Below are positions 8,451 through 15,838 of a stretch of DNA of 64,000 nt, piece after piece. Within the stretch, counting starts at the first letter, position 1. Each line of letters opens with the position of its first letter. The notes beneath the pieces were generated by a model. It did not search any database, had not been told where the DNA came from, and worked only from the letters and a program-made list of their open reading frames with translations. This DNA is from an uncultured Clostridia bacterium. GTDB lineage: Bacteria > Bacillota > Clostridia > Oscillospirales > Acutalibacteraceae. Made by a program: the position numbers and the translations under genes. Where the stretch lies: NCBI GenBank assembly GCA_946187325.1, contig CAMHQC010000007.1, forward strand, positions 1-64,000, read 5' to 3'.

Positions 8451-9311
8451 TCAGGTTTTCGCAAGCTTCCTTTTTCTATGCAGGACAGCAGTCATATAGA
8501 TAAACAAAGCCGGTATAACTAAAACCGCAAACATTCGTAATGTAGAAATCATAATATATTTGGGTAGTTGAGCCGTGCCGATATAGCCGATAAGATTGTA
8601 TATGTATGATGCCGAGTTAATAAATATCTCAAGACCCGCGACTATATATATAGGCAGCGGCATTCCGGGTTTATCAAAGCGAAAATACAGAATCGTAAAG
8701 ACAATAAAAACGATATCAATAATCCCGAAAAACACAAGTGAAATTATGCTGTTTGCATTAAGGTTGTTATTTTGTGCGTTCAGTATGTTAACCGTAAGTT
8801 GATTTATTAAGTCAAAACCGACAATTATTGTAATAATTTTTACCGATACCTGCGGTGTCATATCATCGCGAATAGATTTTATAACACCGTATAATAACGC
8901 AAAGGTTATTACCGCGAAAAGAACTAAGCCTACAAGATAAGCCGCGGTGTCCCACTCGTTTATTAAACGTGGATAATCAATCATATAAAACCCGAATTTC
9001 CATATTAAAAGTATCAGATTTACGGAAAAAGCAGAGGCAAATAATGCTGTCAGAATACGTTTGTTGACAGGATATTCTATTACGGGATTAACCTCAGCGT
9101 AAGTTTGCATATTGTCGTTTTCGAGTAAATCGTCAAGCTTAACCCCGAGCTGTGCCGCAAGCTTATTCGCTGTTAAAAGGTCAGGGTAGCGGGAACCGTT
9201 TTCCCATCTGGAAACCGCTTGTCTGGTGACGTATAGTGAATCAGCGAGCGTTTGTTGTGTTATACCTAATTCCTCTCTCTTTTGCTTAATGTTTTCTCCA
9301 AATTCGGCCAT
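8451..9311 (-). CDS. XRE-family regulator with C-terminal membrane domain
   Basis: This 286-residue protein has an N-terminal helix-turn-helix of the Cro/C1 type (residues 1-65; GITQQTLADSLYVTRQAVSR) followed by about six hydrophobic segments from residue 85 on. This architecture suggests a membrane-bound transcription regulator that senses something at or in the membrane. Its target is unknown. An AAAGAC/GTCTTT inverted repeat lies just upstream and may be its own operator. The start at 9311 is supported by AAGGAGA. It converges on PBP2 and has no co-directional partner, so no function can be taken from neighbours. Confidence 0.75.
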   Translation of the reverse strand: MAEFGENIKQKREELGITQQTLADSLYVTRQAVSRWENGSRYPDLLTANKLAAQLGVKLDDLLENDNMQTYAEVNPVIEYPVNKRILTALFASAFSVNLILLIWKFGFYMIDYPRLINEWDTAAYLVGLVLFAVITFALLYGVIKSIRDDMTPQVSVKIITIIVGFDLINQLTVNILNAQNNNLNANSIISLVFFGIIDIVFIVFTILYFRFDKPGMPLPIYIVAGLEIFINSASYIYNLIGYIGTAQLPKYIMISTLRMFAVLVIPALFIYMTAVLHRKRKLAKT

Positions 9312-9347
9312 AATTGCTATTTCTCCTTTTTTATAAAGATTTTTTAT

Positions 9348-9361
9348 AAAGACTTGTCTTT
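9348..9361. promoter_or_regulatory. Candidate operator of the XRE regulator
   Basis: AAAGAC TT GTCTTT is a perfect 6-bp inverted repeat with a 2-bp spacer, 37 bp before the XRE start. On the minus strand TTGTAA partly overlaps it, so it may overlap the promoter. Confidence 0.4.
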
Positions 9362-9533
9362 ACAAAATGAAATTTTGAACAAAAATGTTTTTCAGAAACT
9401 ATGAATATCTTTTCGTATATGTTGCCCTCATAATACGTCATACGTAAATAAAAAGCAAGCACCACCGCTTTTTAATATGTTGACAGAATGGTGCGTCCTG
9501 TTCGAGCCTGCCTATAATCTCTGAATAGTAATA

Positions 9534-9567
9534 AAAAAGAGGCACTCCGTGTGGAGTACCTCTTTTC
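9534..9567 (-). terminator. Terminator downstream of a decayed tRNA tail
   Basis: The stem GAGGCACTCC/GGAGTACCTC has one mismatch and a GTGT loop, with a run of six T on the minus-strand 3' side. It directly follows the orphan tRNA 3' tail at 9570-9583, as the 9738 hairpin follows the intact tRNA. Confidence 0.7.
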
Positions 9568-9569
9568 TA

Positions 9570-9583
9570 TGGAGCTGATAGGC
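9570..9583 (-). pseudogene. Orphan tRNA-Thr 3' end
   Basis: On the minus strand GCCTATCAGCTCCA is identical to the last 14 nt of the tRNA-Thr gene at 9775-9850, including CCA, and is likewise followed by a terminator. The tRNA body in front of it is missing. This suggests a duplicated tRNA unit whose body was lost or replaced. Confidence 0.6.
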
Positions 9584-9737
9584 TTGTCGTCGTTTGCTCT
9601 GTTCACTGCGATTAAAGTATTAATCGCGACGTGAACGCCGCAACTCCTCCTCTTCCCAACGGGATTTCATCCCGTCGGGAGCCCTGCTCGCTTCGCTCGC
9701 TTATTGTTCGAGCCTGCCTATAATCTCTGTAACGTAG

Positions 9738-9774
9738 AAAAAAGCAGTGCAGTCTGATGACTACACTGCTTTTA
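9738..9774 (-). terminator. Terminator of tRNA-Thr
   Basis: The stem AAAGCAGTG...CACTGCTTT with a continuing AGTC/GACT pairing begins right after the tRNA CCA end and ends in a T-run on the minus strand. Confidence 0.8.
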
Positions 9775-9850
<76 letters not shown>

Positions 9851-10113
9851 TTATTGGATTTTCAGTCCGTCATCTATAATAACACATTCAAAACTTAATT
9901 TCAATAGTTTTATTGTTTTTCCGAAAACTAATTTTTTCGGCGCGGCTGATAGTTTTACTAACAGTCCGTTTAAAACGCTTATAAAAACTCGGACATCAGT
10001 CCTTTTAACAGCGTAAATAAAAGCCTGATTAATGTCGATTATAAGACGATTTGGAAACACTAAAAGCAGTTATATACGTTAAAAATTTGCCGAAAAGATT
10101 TAATAGTTACAGC

Positions 10114-10809
10114 TTAATGGCTGTACTTATAGGTTATATCGGTAACAATATTGTTCTCATACGAGAAAGTGAGCGTACGCGAGCCCGAGCCGTACACATA
10201 TTCGGTTTCGGTCAGCTTACGCGGGTCGCCGTAAAGGCGTTTTAGTTTTGAGGCGTACATTCCGATTTTAGCGTCCTTTGAGGCGGAAACGCCCTCACCG
10301 ATAATCTCTATAGTGTCAATTCTCTCGACATCATCCTCCTTATAAGTCGTGAGAATAAAGTCGTCGTATTCGTACTCGGTACGCTTTTTTGACAGTATGC
10401 CGATGGAGTTGTCGTCGCCGATAAGCTTGAACACAGACTCGATTTTCTGATTGAGCTTAATCTGATTTTTCTTATATGTAAACACAAGGTCGCTCGATGA
10501 GAAGCTTCCTTTCGGCGCTTGAGTTACCGCCACGTGAGTATTGGGGCGTGTTTTACCCTGGGTAGGAGGCAAAGTCGTGGGCTTGGTAGGTTTTTTAGGC
10601 TTTTTCTCCTTTTTTTCGGTAGGCTTGGTTGTAACTTTTACTGTATGTTTAGCGGTTGAGGGCTGAGTTGTAACGGCTGAAATCGTAGTGGCAGGTGTAG
10701 TTTTAGATGTAGCTGACGCGGGTGTTGTTTTTTTTACCGGTTTATTTGAGCAGGCGGTTATCGCCGATAAGACGATTGCCAAAAGCAATATTAAGCTGAG
10801 TTTTTTCAT
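10114..10809 (-). CDS. Secreted lipoprotein with Thr/Pro-rich linker
   Basis: This 231-residue protein starts with a lipoprotein signal peptide ending in the lipobox LSAITAC, so Cys20 should be lipidated and the protein anchored outside the membrane. Residues 25-105 are a Thr/Pro/Lys-rich linker, and residues about 110-231 a small globular domain (SSSDLVFTYKKNQIKLNQ..., later SGSRTLTFSYENN). The C-terminal part resembles small beta-rich domains found alone on clostridial lipoproteins, but I do not recognise a named family. It has its own promoter with a palindrome in the spacer and diverges from the HAD gene. Confidence 0.75.
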   Translation of the reverse strand: MKKLSLILLLAIVLSAITACSNKPVKKTTPASATSKTTPATTISAVTTQPSTAKHTVKVTTKPTEKKEKKPKKPTKPTTLPPTQGKTRPNTHVAVTQAPKGSFSSSDLVFTYKKNQIKLNQKIESVFKLIGDDNSIGILSKKRTEYEYDDFILTTYKEDDVERIDTIEIIGEGVSASKDAKIGMYASKLKRLYGDPRKLTETEYVYGSGSRTLTFSYENNIVTDITYKYSH

Positions 10810-10837
10810 ATCTGTATCTCCCTGAAATTCTTATCGT

Positions 10838-10866
10838 ATTATATCATACCGCGCGGTATTTAACAA
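10838..10866 (-). promoter_or_regulatory. Lipoprotein promoter with embedded palindrome
   Basis: On the minus strand TTGTTA, 17 bp and TATAAT form a good promoter. The spacer contains the perfect 14-bp palindrome ATACCGCGCGGTAT (10846-10859), unusually G/C-rich for this region and placed where a repressor would block RNA polymerase. Confidence 0.65.
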
Positions 10867-10885
10867 TATTTAATTAACTTAAATC

Positions 10886-10914
10886 TTGAAATAAAGGTTT
10901 TAAAATAGTATAAT
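10886..10914 (+). promoter_or_regulatory. Promoter of the HAD hydrolase gene
   Basis: TTGAAA at 10886, a 17-bp spacer and TATAAT at 10909. Confidence 0.7.
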
Positions 10915-10944
10915 GAGATATACGCGGAATTTGGAGGTATAGAT

Positions 10945-11667
10945 TTGGTTAAGAATATATTTTTTGATTTAGACGGAACAATGCTTCCGATGGATCAGGA
11001 TTATTTTATAAAGATATATTTTACCGAATTGAGCAAGCGTTTTGGTCCGATACTTAATCTTGAGAGCGAACAGCTCATAAAGGCTGTCTGGAAAAGTACC
11101 AACTCGATGATAAAAAACGACGGCAGTAAGCCGAACAAAGAGGCTTTCTGGACTACGTTTGCGAGAATTTACGGTAAGGAAATTTTAAAATACGAGAGCG
11201 ATTTCGACGATTTTTATACAAACGAGTTCAACGAGTGCAAGGTTGCGGTTAAGTACAACCCGATTATGCCCGAAATTATTAAAACGCTGAAGAATAAGGG
11301 GTACACGCTCGTAGCGGCGACTAATCCGCTTTTTCCCGCGGTAGCTACCGAAAACCGAATTAGCTGGGCGGGAGTCAGCCCGAGGGATTTTAAACATATC
11401 ACGACTTACGAAAATTCCTCGACCTGTAAGCCGAACCCGATGTATTTTTCCGAGATTGCGGAAAAAATAAAAGCAGAGCCCGAGGAATGTTTTATGGTTG
11501 GAAACGATATGGACGAGGATATTCTCTCGAGCGAAAAGGTCGGAATCGACAGCTTTCTTGTTACAGACTGTTTAATTAACCGCTCCGAGAGCGATTTTTC
11601 GGATTACAAAAACGGAAGTATGAGGGATTTACTCGACTACGTGAGGAAGCTTCCCGACGTCAGATAG
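10945..11667 (+). CDS. HAD-superfamily phosphatase
   Basis: This 240-residue cytoplasmic protein has the HAD motif I FFDLDGTM (nucleophile Asp8, acid Asp10), a motif II Thr in VAATNP, a motif III lysine near CKPNP, and motif IV GNDMDEDILSSEK. The cap (residues 15-90) is helical, as in subclass I enzymes acting on small phosphorylated metabolites. The substrate cannot be read from the sequence. The start is TTG 10945, supported by GGAGGT at 10933 and by alignment of motif I to the N terminus; no closer ATG fits. The next gene begins 17 bp downstream and is probably co-transcribed. Confidence 0.85.
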   Translation: MVKNIFFDLDGTMLPMDQDYFIKIYFTELSKRFGPILNLESEQLIKAVWKSTNSMIKNDGSKPNKEAFWTTFARIYGKEILKYESDFDDFYTNEFNECKVAVKYNPIMPEIIKTLKNKGYTLVAATNPLFPAVATENRISWAGVSPRDFKHITTYENSSTCKPNPMYFSEIAEKIKAEPEECFMVGNDMDEDILSSEKVGIDSFLVTDCLINRSESDFSDYKNGSMRDLLDYVRKLPDVR

Positions 11668-11683
11668 TTTTCAGGAGTTTTGA

Positions 11684-12112
11684 ATGAAAAATATTATAAA
11701 AAGATATCTGCCCTTTGCCGTCGTTATAGCCTTGATTTACCTGGTTATGCCGATATTCTTTCAGGGCGAAAATTATAAATACGACGCTATAGAGTACCAG
11801 TTTGTGTTCCCGGGAACAGCGCTGTTATCAGGATTTATCTATTCGTGGAAACGCGGAGTTGACTTTACGTTTCCGCTTATCGCGCCGATTATATACATCG
11901 GAAGCGTGCTTATCTACAGCCACTATTACCACTGGGCGATTTACGTTTTTATTTACCTTATAGTAGGTATGCTCGGAAGCTTTATCGGCGATATGGTTTA
12001 TAAAAATAATCTCCGTGAAAAAGAGCGTAAAAAACGCGCCGATGATAATTACAAAATCAAAATCAGCAATATTACCGTAGAAAAAGAAGCTGAAAATAAA
12101 GATAAAAATTAA
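11684..12112 (+). CDS. Small membrane protein, unknown function
   Basis: This 142-residue protein has four likely membrane helices (about residues 8-24, 42-56, 62-82 and 86-108) and a basic cytoplasmic tail rich in Lys and Glu. I do not recognise the family. The gene follows the HAD gene after 17 bp with a GGAG site, so it is probably in the same operon, and ends at a strong terminator. Confidence 0.65.
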   Translation: MKNIIKRYLPFAVVIALIYLVMPIFFQGENYKYDAIEYQFVFPGTALLSGFIYSWKRGVDFTFPLIAPIIYIGSVLIYSHYYHWAIYVFIYLIVGMLGSFIGDMVYKNNLREKERKKRADDNYKIKISNITVEKEAENKDKN

Positions 12113-12119
12113 CGCTGAA

Positions 12120-12150
12120 AAGCCCGAAACGATTAACGTTTCGGGCTTAA
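12120..12150. terminator. Bidirectional terminator
   Basis: The stem AAGCCCGAAACG/CGTTTCGGGCTT with loop ATTAA sits between convergent genes and is followed by a T-rich stretch. Confidence 0.85.
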
Positions 12151-12163
12151 CTTTTATATTGTA

Positions 12164-12964
12164 TTAAGGCTTCATAGCCTGGGTTAAATTATCAATAAAC
12201 GAGTAAGCGAAGTTCGATAAAATAATCGGAGAAATCACAACCATTGTGATAATTACCGTAACAGCCGATACGATAATCAGCATCAAAAAGAAACTCCAAA
12301 GCGGTTTTTTTCCGCCGATTTGAGCGCTGATTCCCGAGAATAACATCATATACATCGCAAGCGTAGCGAGCTGAGTAAGCGGTGTAATAATAAACGAGAG
12401 AGTGCCGCCCGTTATGATATTTAAAAGATAGAACATCGTAATCGGGATTATTACCGCGGAGTAAAGATTGGCGCTGTTGGCAAAATGACCGTCGCCTTTA
12501 TGGAACTTGATAAAAGCTCGTATTCCGAGTATAAAAACCAGCGAGGTTACGATAGACGTCGCTAAAGTTATAAAGAAAACCTCGCCCGCGCCGAAATCGG
12601 CTTTCGGGAAAGCGCCGTTTAAAACGAGCGACGTATCTCTTGTCGAGTTAAAAGTAGCGGTCGCGCTCGCCGCTCCCAGCAGAACATAGGCGGGCAGAAG
12701 TATCGCCCAAATCGGATACGCCGAGTTGTACTGCGAAGCCATACAATCTACAATATTTTTAGAGAAAAAGCCTTTAATAACCGTCCAGACCTGCTTTACC
12801 GTAAGGGCGAACTTGGTATTCTGTTCGTTTTCGGGAGCGGCCGGCTTAGGGTTAACTGATTTAGTATTAGTTTCAGCCTTTTCGGTTTTTACCTCAGGCT
12901 CGGCAGGCTTAACTTCTTCGGGAACAGGTGTGGTATCGGGTATTTTATTTTCCATATTTTCCAT
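12164..12964 (-). CDS. Multi-pass membrane protein with Pro/Glu-rich N terminus
   Basis: This 266-residue protein has a hydrophilic N-terminal region of about 60 residues (repeated Pro-Glu-Val-Lys-type motifs), then five or six membrane helices between residues 85 and 255. The topology recalls Yip1-like or YIP/DUF-type membrane proteins, but no motif settles this. GGAGGT lies before the first ATG at 12964; a second in-frame Met follows three codons later. It is transcribed alone, between a convergent terminator and lexA. Function unknown. Confidence 0.6.
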   Translation of the reverse strand: MENMENKIPDTTPVPEEVKPAEPEVKTEKAETNTKSVNPKPAAPENEQNTKFALTVKQVWTVIKGFFSKNIVDCMASQYNSAYPIWAILLPAYVLLGAASATATFNSTRDTSLVLNGAFPKADFGAGEVFFITLATSIVTSLVFILGIRAFIKFHKGDGHFANSANLYSAVIIPITMFYLLNIITGGTLSFIITPLTQLATLAMYMMLFSGISAQIGGKKPLWSFFLMLIIVSAVTVIITMVVISPIILSNFAYSFIDNLTQAMKP

Positions 12965-13054
12965 AGTATTACCTCCATTAGCATTGTAACACCGTATTAA
13001 AAATAATACAATAATATTCCGCTAAAATTCAGGAGAATTTCAGGTGTTTATCAC

Positions 13055-13651
13055 TTAATAATTCCTTACGAGCGAGATAACCTTGCCCAATAAAATCACG
13101 TCATCTACAATAATCGGCTCGAAGTCGTCGTTTTCGGGCTGAAGGCGGAAATGTCCGTTTTCCTTATAAAAGCGTTTAACGGTAGCGCTGTCCTCTACCA
13201 GAGCGACAACAATTTCGCCGTTTTCGGCTACGGGAGTACGATGAACAATAAGGATATCGTCGGGTAAAATTCCCGCGTTAATCATACTTTCGCCCTGAAC
13301 TCTGAGCGCGAAAAGCTCCTTACCGCGCGAGAGGTTTTTGTCTACCGTTACGTAGGATTCGATATCCTCGATAGCGACTATAGGATTACCCGCGGCAACG
13401 TTGCCGAGCACGGGAACGCTCTGAGCGGTAGTTTCGCCGACAATGCGGATACAGCGGTTAAGCCCCGCGTCACGCTCGATAAGACCGTGTTCCTCCAAGG
13501 CTTTGAGGTAAAGATGAGCCGTAGAAGTGGATTTAAGACCTACGTCCTTACATATCTCGCGAACCGAGGGAACCCGGCTCTCTCTGGAACATTCTACAAG
13601 ATAGTCGTAAACAGCCTGCTGTTTTTTAGTAATGGGCTTTTGCTTTTTCAT
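13055..13651 (-). CDS. lexA: SOS repressor LexA
   Basis: This 198-residue LexA represses SOS genes and is inactivated by RecA-stimulated self-cleavage. Residues 1-70 are the winged-helix DNA-binding domain (VPSVREICKDVGLKSTSTAH), and the rest is the S24 peptidase domain. The cleavage bond is Ala87-Gly88, and the dyad is Ser122 (QGESM) and Lys159 (SATVKR). I chose ATG 13651 because AGGAGGT precedes it and the protein then matches LexA length; a 19-residue upstream extension has no ribosome site. A consensus promoter with an overlapping AAAC-N4-GTTT box supports autoregulation. Confidence 0.95.
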   Translation of the reverse strand: MKKQKPITKKQQAVYDYLVECSRESRVPSVREICKDVGLKSTSTAHLYLKALEEHGLIERDAGLNRCIRIVGETTAQSVPVLGNVAAGNPIVAIEDIESYVTVDKNLSRGKELFALRVQGESMINAGILPDDILIVHRTPVAENGEIVVALVEDSATVKRFYKENGHFRLQPENDDFEPIIVDDVILLGKVISLVRNY

Positions 13652-13679
13652 AAGGATACCTCCTATTATAGATAAAACA

Positions 13680-13708
13680 ATGATATCATAAAAACCGCAC
13701 TGTGTCAA
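13680..13708 (-). promoter_or_regulatory. lexA promoter
   Basis: On the minus strand a perfect TTGACA (13703-13708), a 17-bp spacer and TATCAT (13680-13685) lie about 30 bp before the lexA start. Confidence 0.8.
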
Positions 13709-13718
13709 ACGTTTGTTT
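13707..13718. promoter_or_regulatory. Candidate LexA operator
   Basis: AAAC GTTT GTTT fits the Gram-positive SOS-box pattern of two inverted 4-mers separated by 4 bp (GAAC-N4-GTTC in Bacillus). It overlaps the -35 hexamer of lexA by two bases, as expected for autorepression. Confidence 0.5.
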
Positions 13719-13821
13719 ATATTTTTTACATATAAATTTTATACGGAAAGATTGTTAAATTTTCAACACACTTTCAGGACGTTTTCACAAAACCGTCATA
13801 TTTACATGTTTTAATATAAGC

Positions 13822-13960
13822 GTACTCAATAGCAGAACCGCAACTGCTGAGTACAGTTCTACCCCTCCTTGTAAGTCGACTTAGAGACTTACATTTTTGT
13901 ACCCCTCATTTTCTTTTTTTAGAACAAGAAAGGCACGCTTTTAGCGTGCCTTTCGCTTTT
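13822..13960 (+). ncRNA. Candidate small RNA with two C-rich single-stranded motifs
   Basis: There are three hairpins in a row: GTACTCA/TGAGTAC with an inner GCAG/CTGC helix (13822-13854), GTAAGTC/GACTTAC (13871-13892) and AAAGGCACGCT/AGCGTGCCTTT followed by a T-rich tail (13929-13960). The linkers carry ACCCCTCC (13861) and ACCCCTC (about 13901), both complementary to Shine-Dalgarno sequences. No protein-coding frame is seen. This layout resembles C-rich-seed regulatory RNAs of Firmicutes such as RsaE/RoxS, but the match is only in style. Strand and 5' end are inferred from the terminator; the promoter is not clear. It could instead be the long tail of an unseen transcript. Confidence 0.4.
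13929..13960 (+). terminator. Intrinsic terminator of the candidate small RNA
   Basis: An 11-bp stem AAAGGCACGCT/AGCGTGCCTTT with a short T loop is followed by CGCTTTTTG. Confidence 0.75.
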
Positions 13961-13983
13961 TGCGGTGTGTTATAATGTCAGGC

Positions 13984-14065
13984 TGTCATTCTGAGCGGAG
14001 CGAATTCGAAGAATCTTGTACCCCTTATTAAAGGGAACGAGATTATTCCTTCGCTCAATATGACA
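13984..14065. repeat. Palindromic dispersed element, copy B
   Basis: The ends TGTCATTCTGAGCG and CGCTCAATATGACA are near-perfect terminal inverted repeats. The interior contains GAAGAATCTTG and a TACCCCTT...AAGGG hairpin that is also found at about 32985-33035. Confidence 0.8.
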
Positions 14066-14214
14066 AGCTGCCTACCGTTTCGCCGTTGGCGAAAGGATAG
14101 TGCAAATACAATAATATAGTTGCATCGGAACGGCACGGAGACCGTTCCCTACTATGTCGAAGTAAGTATCTGCTGAAAACTGACTGCTGTTTCAGAGTCA
14201 CCTTAATATCGTAG

Positions 14215-14298
14215 GGAATGGGAGACTCCTCCGTTGGAGGAGATGTCGCGAATGCGACAGAGGAGGTGCCGTCTCCGGCTGAGGAACTGTCCCATTCC
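14215..14298. repeat. Multibranched structured intergenic element
   Basis: The outer stem GGAATGGGA/TCCCATTCC (14215-14223 with 14290-14298) encloses a GGAGAC/GTCTCC stem (14221 with 14271), CTCCTCC-GTT-GGAGGAG (14226-14242) and TGTCGC-GAAT-GCGACA (14244-14259). The outer and second stems share bases, so they are alternatives. No gene is present. It looks like a mobile or structured repeat rather than a riboswitch of a known class. Confidence 0.55.
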
Positions 14299-14453
14299 GG
14301 GCCGAGTTGTCCTATAAAGCAGAACTGTCCTTACGCCAACGGCGTAAATACCAAAGGCAAGTTTTCCGAAGAATTATAATAATTTTTCGACCGCGCTCAA
14401 TATGACAAGTTTCAGACTGCAGATTTTTCTTACTAAAAAATGCGGATTTGATA

Positions 14454-14482
14454 TTGGCTAAACGCTTAATTTATAGTATAAT
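14454..14482 (+). promoter_or_regulatory. rnf operon promoter
   Basis: TTGGCT at 14454, a 17-bp spacer and TATAAT at 14477 lie 40 bp before rnfC. Confidence 0.6.
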
Positions 14483-14521
14483 AAATACGTATGTATAAAT
14501 ATAAGCGAATTGGAGGTAATT

Positions 14522-15838
14522 ATGAGATTAAAAACAGTAAAAGTACCTCATAAAAAGAATACCGCCGGCAAAAAGCCCGAAAGGCTCCCTCTGCCTAAAG
14601 AGGTCACAATTCCTATGTCTATGCACATAGGACGTCCCGCCAAGGTTATCGTAAAGAGGGGAGATACGGTCAAGGTCGGTCAGCCTATCGGAGAAGCCGA
14701 CAGCTACGTTTCGGCGAAAGTTCACTCGAGCGTATCGGGTACGGTTAAAAAAATCGACGAGATTACTATGTCGTTCGGGGCGAAAGTTCCCGCCGTAGTA
14801 ATCGAAAGCGACTTTAAACAGGAGCTTTTCGAGGAGATTAAACCGCCCGAGGTAAACGACTTCGAAAGCTTCACCAAGGCGGTCAATGACAGCGGAATCG
14901 TCGGCTTGGGCGGAGCGGGTTTCCCGACTTTCGTAAAGCTGAACGTAAAGGATTTAAGCCTGATTGACGTTGTGGTTATCAACGCCGCGGAGTGCGAGCC
15001 GTACATCACCGCCGATACCAGAACTATGCTCGACCGTACCGAGGCGATTCAAAAGGGTATAGAGGCTGTAAAAAAATATCTTAACGTTAATCGGTTTATT
15101 ATCGGCATTGAGGATAATAAGCCCGAGTGCGTAAAAAAGATTAAAGAGCAGTTTAAAAACGACCGCTCGGTCGAGATAAAAGAGCTCCCCGCGCGATATC
15201 CCCAGGGCGGCGAGAAGGTCTTAGTGTATAACACTATCGGGAAAATGATTCCCAAGGGCGGGCTTCCGCTCGACGTCGGAGCCGTGGTAATAAACGTATC
15301 TACTATAGCGTTTATCGGCGAGTACCTCGAAACAGGTATTCCGCTTATCGAGAAATGCGTTACCGTGGACGGTTCGGCGGTTAAAGAGCCGAAAAACATT
15401 ATCGCTCCTATCGGAACTCCCGTAAAAGAGCTGTTCGAGTTCGCGGGAGGCTTTAAAGAGGAACCGTATAAGGCGATATACGGCGGCCCTATGATGGGAA
15501 TAGCCGTTCCCGATTTAGACGCGCCTGTGCTTAAAATGACCAACGCGGTTTTGGCTATGGGCAAAAAGGAAGCCGCTCCCTACGATACGACCGCTTGTAT
15601 TAACTGCGGAAGATGCTTAAACAGTTGTCCGCTGAAGCTCGACCCGAGGGCTATTTCCAAAGCCTACGCGTTAAACTCGGGCGGTGATTTGGAAAAGCTC
15701 TGCGTGGATTTGTGTATGGAATGCGGATGCTGTTCGTATGTATGTCCCGCGAAAAGACCGCTTGTCCAGACCAACAAGCTCTCAAAAATTGTACTCAGAA
15801 ATTATCTGTCAAAGAAAGAGGAGGAAAAAAATGAATAA
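14522..15838 (+). CDS. rnfC: Rnf complex subunit RnfC
   Basis: This 438-residue peripheral subunit is the NADH-binding part of the ion-pumping ferredoxin:NAD+ oxidoreductase. It has an N-terminal barrel-sandwich, a nucleotide-binding glycine-rich segment (VGLGGAGFPTFVK), an SLBB-like region, and two 4Fe-4S motifs near the C terminus (CINCGRCLNSCP and CMECGCCSYVCP). I chose ATG 14522, with GGAGGT at 14512, over an ATG four codons upstream that lies in the ribosome site. The gene opens a six-gene operon in the clostridial order C-D-G-E-A-B and overlaps rnfD by 8 bp. Confidence 0.95.
   Translation: MRLKTVKVPHKKNTAGKKPERLPLPKEVTIPMSMHIGRPAKVIVKRGDTVKVGQPIGEADSYVSAKVHSSVSGTVKKIDEITMSFGAKVPAVVIESDFKQELFEEIKPPEVNDFESFTKAVNDSGIVGLGGAGFPTFVKLNVKDLSLIDVVVINAAECEPYITADTRTMLDRTEAIQKGIEAVKKYLNVNRFIIGIEDNKPECVKKIKEQFKNDRSVEIKELPARYPQGGEKVLVYNTIGKMIPKGGLPLDVGAVVINVSTIAFIGEYLETGIPLIEKCVTVDGSAVKEPKNIIAPIGTPVKELFEFAGGFKEEPYKAIYGGPMMGIAVPDLDAPVLKMTNAVLAMGKKEAAPYDTTACINCGRCLNSCPLKLDPRAISKAYALNSGGDLEKLCVDLCMECGCCSYVCPAKRPLVQTNKLSKIVLRNYLSKKEEEKNE

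Larger units (their letters stand above)
9312..9774. other. Gene-poor region: XRE promoter, tRNA flank duplication, two terminators
   Basis: These 463 bp hold the XRE upstream region, two minus-strand terminator hairpins, a 14-nt tRNA-Thr 3'-tail copy (9570-9583), and two plus-strand copies of a 16-nt segment complementary to the tRNA T-arm (from 9500 and 9706). Between these, at about 9600-9700, are small palindromes (CGATTAAAGTATTAATCG; ACGGGATTTCATCCCGT). No credible protein gene. Confidence 0.6.
13652..14521. other. 870-bp region without a protein gene
   Basis: In order it holds the lexA promoter and operator (13680-13718), a candidate small RNA with terminator (13822-13960), palindromic element copy B (13984-14065), a hairpin GGAACGG/CCGTTCC (about 14136-14153), a multibranched structured element (14215-14298), a partial element end CGCTCAATATGACA (about 14394-14407), and the rnf promoter (14454-14482). 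Confidence 0.7.

Noticed and set aside
9851-10245. Short open frames between tRNA-Thr and the lipoprotein gene
   Set aside because: They have no ribosome sites or family features, and one lies mostly over the end of the lipoprotein gene. The region probably holds only the tRNA promoter.
13822-13960. 6S RNA
   Set aside because: The long central-bubble rod shape of 6S RNA is not present; there are separate short hairpins and the length is too small.
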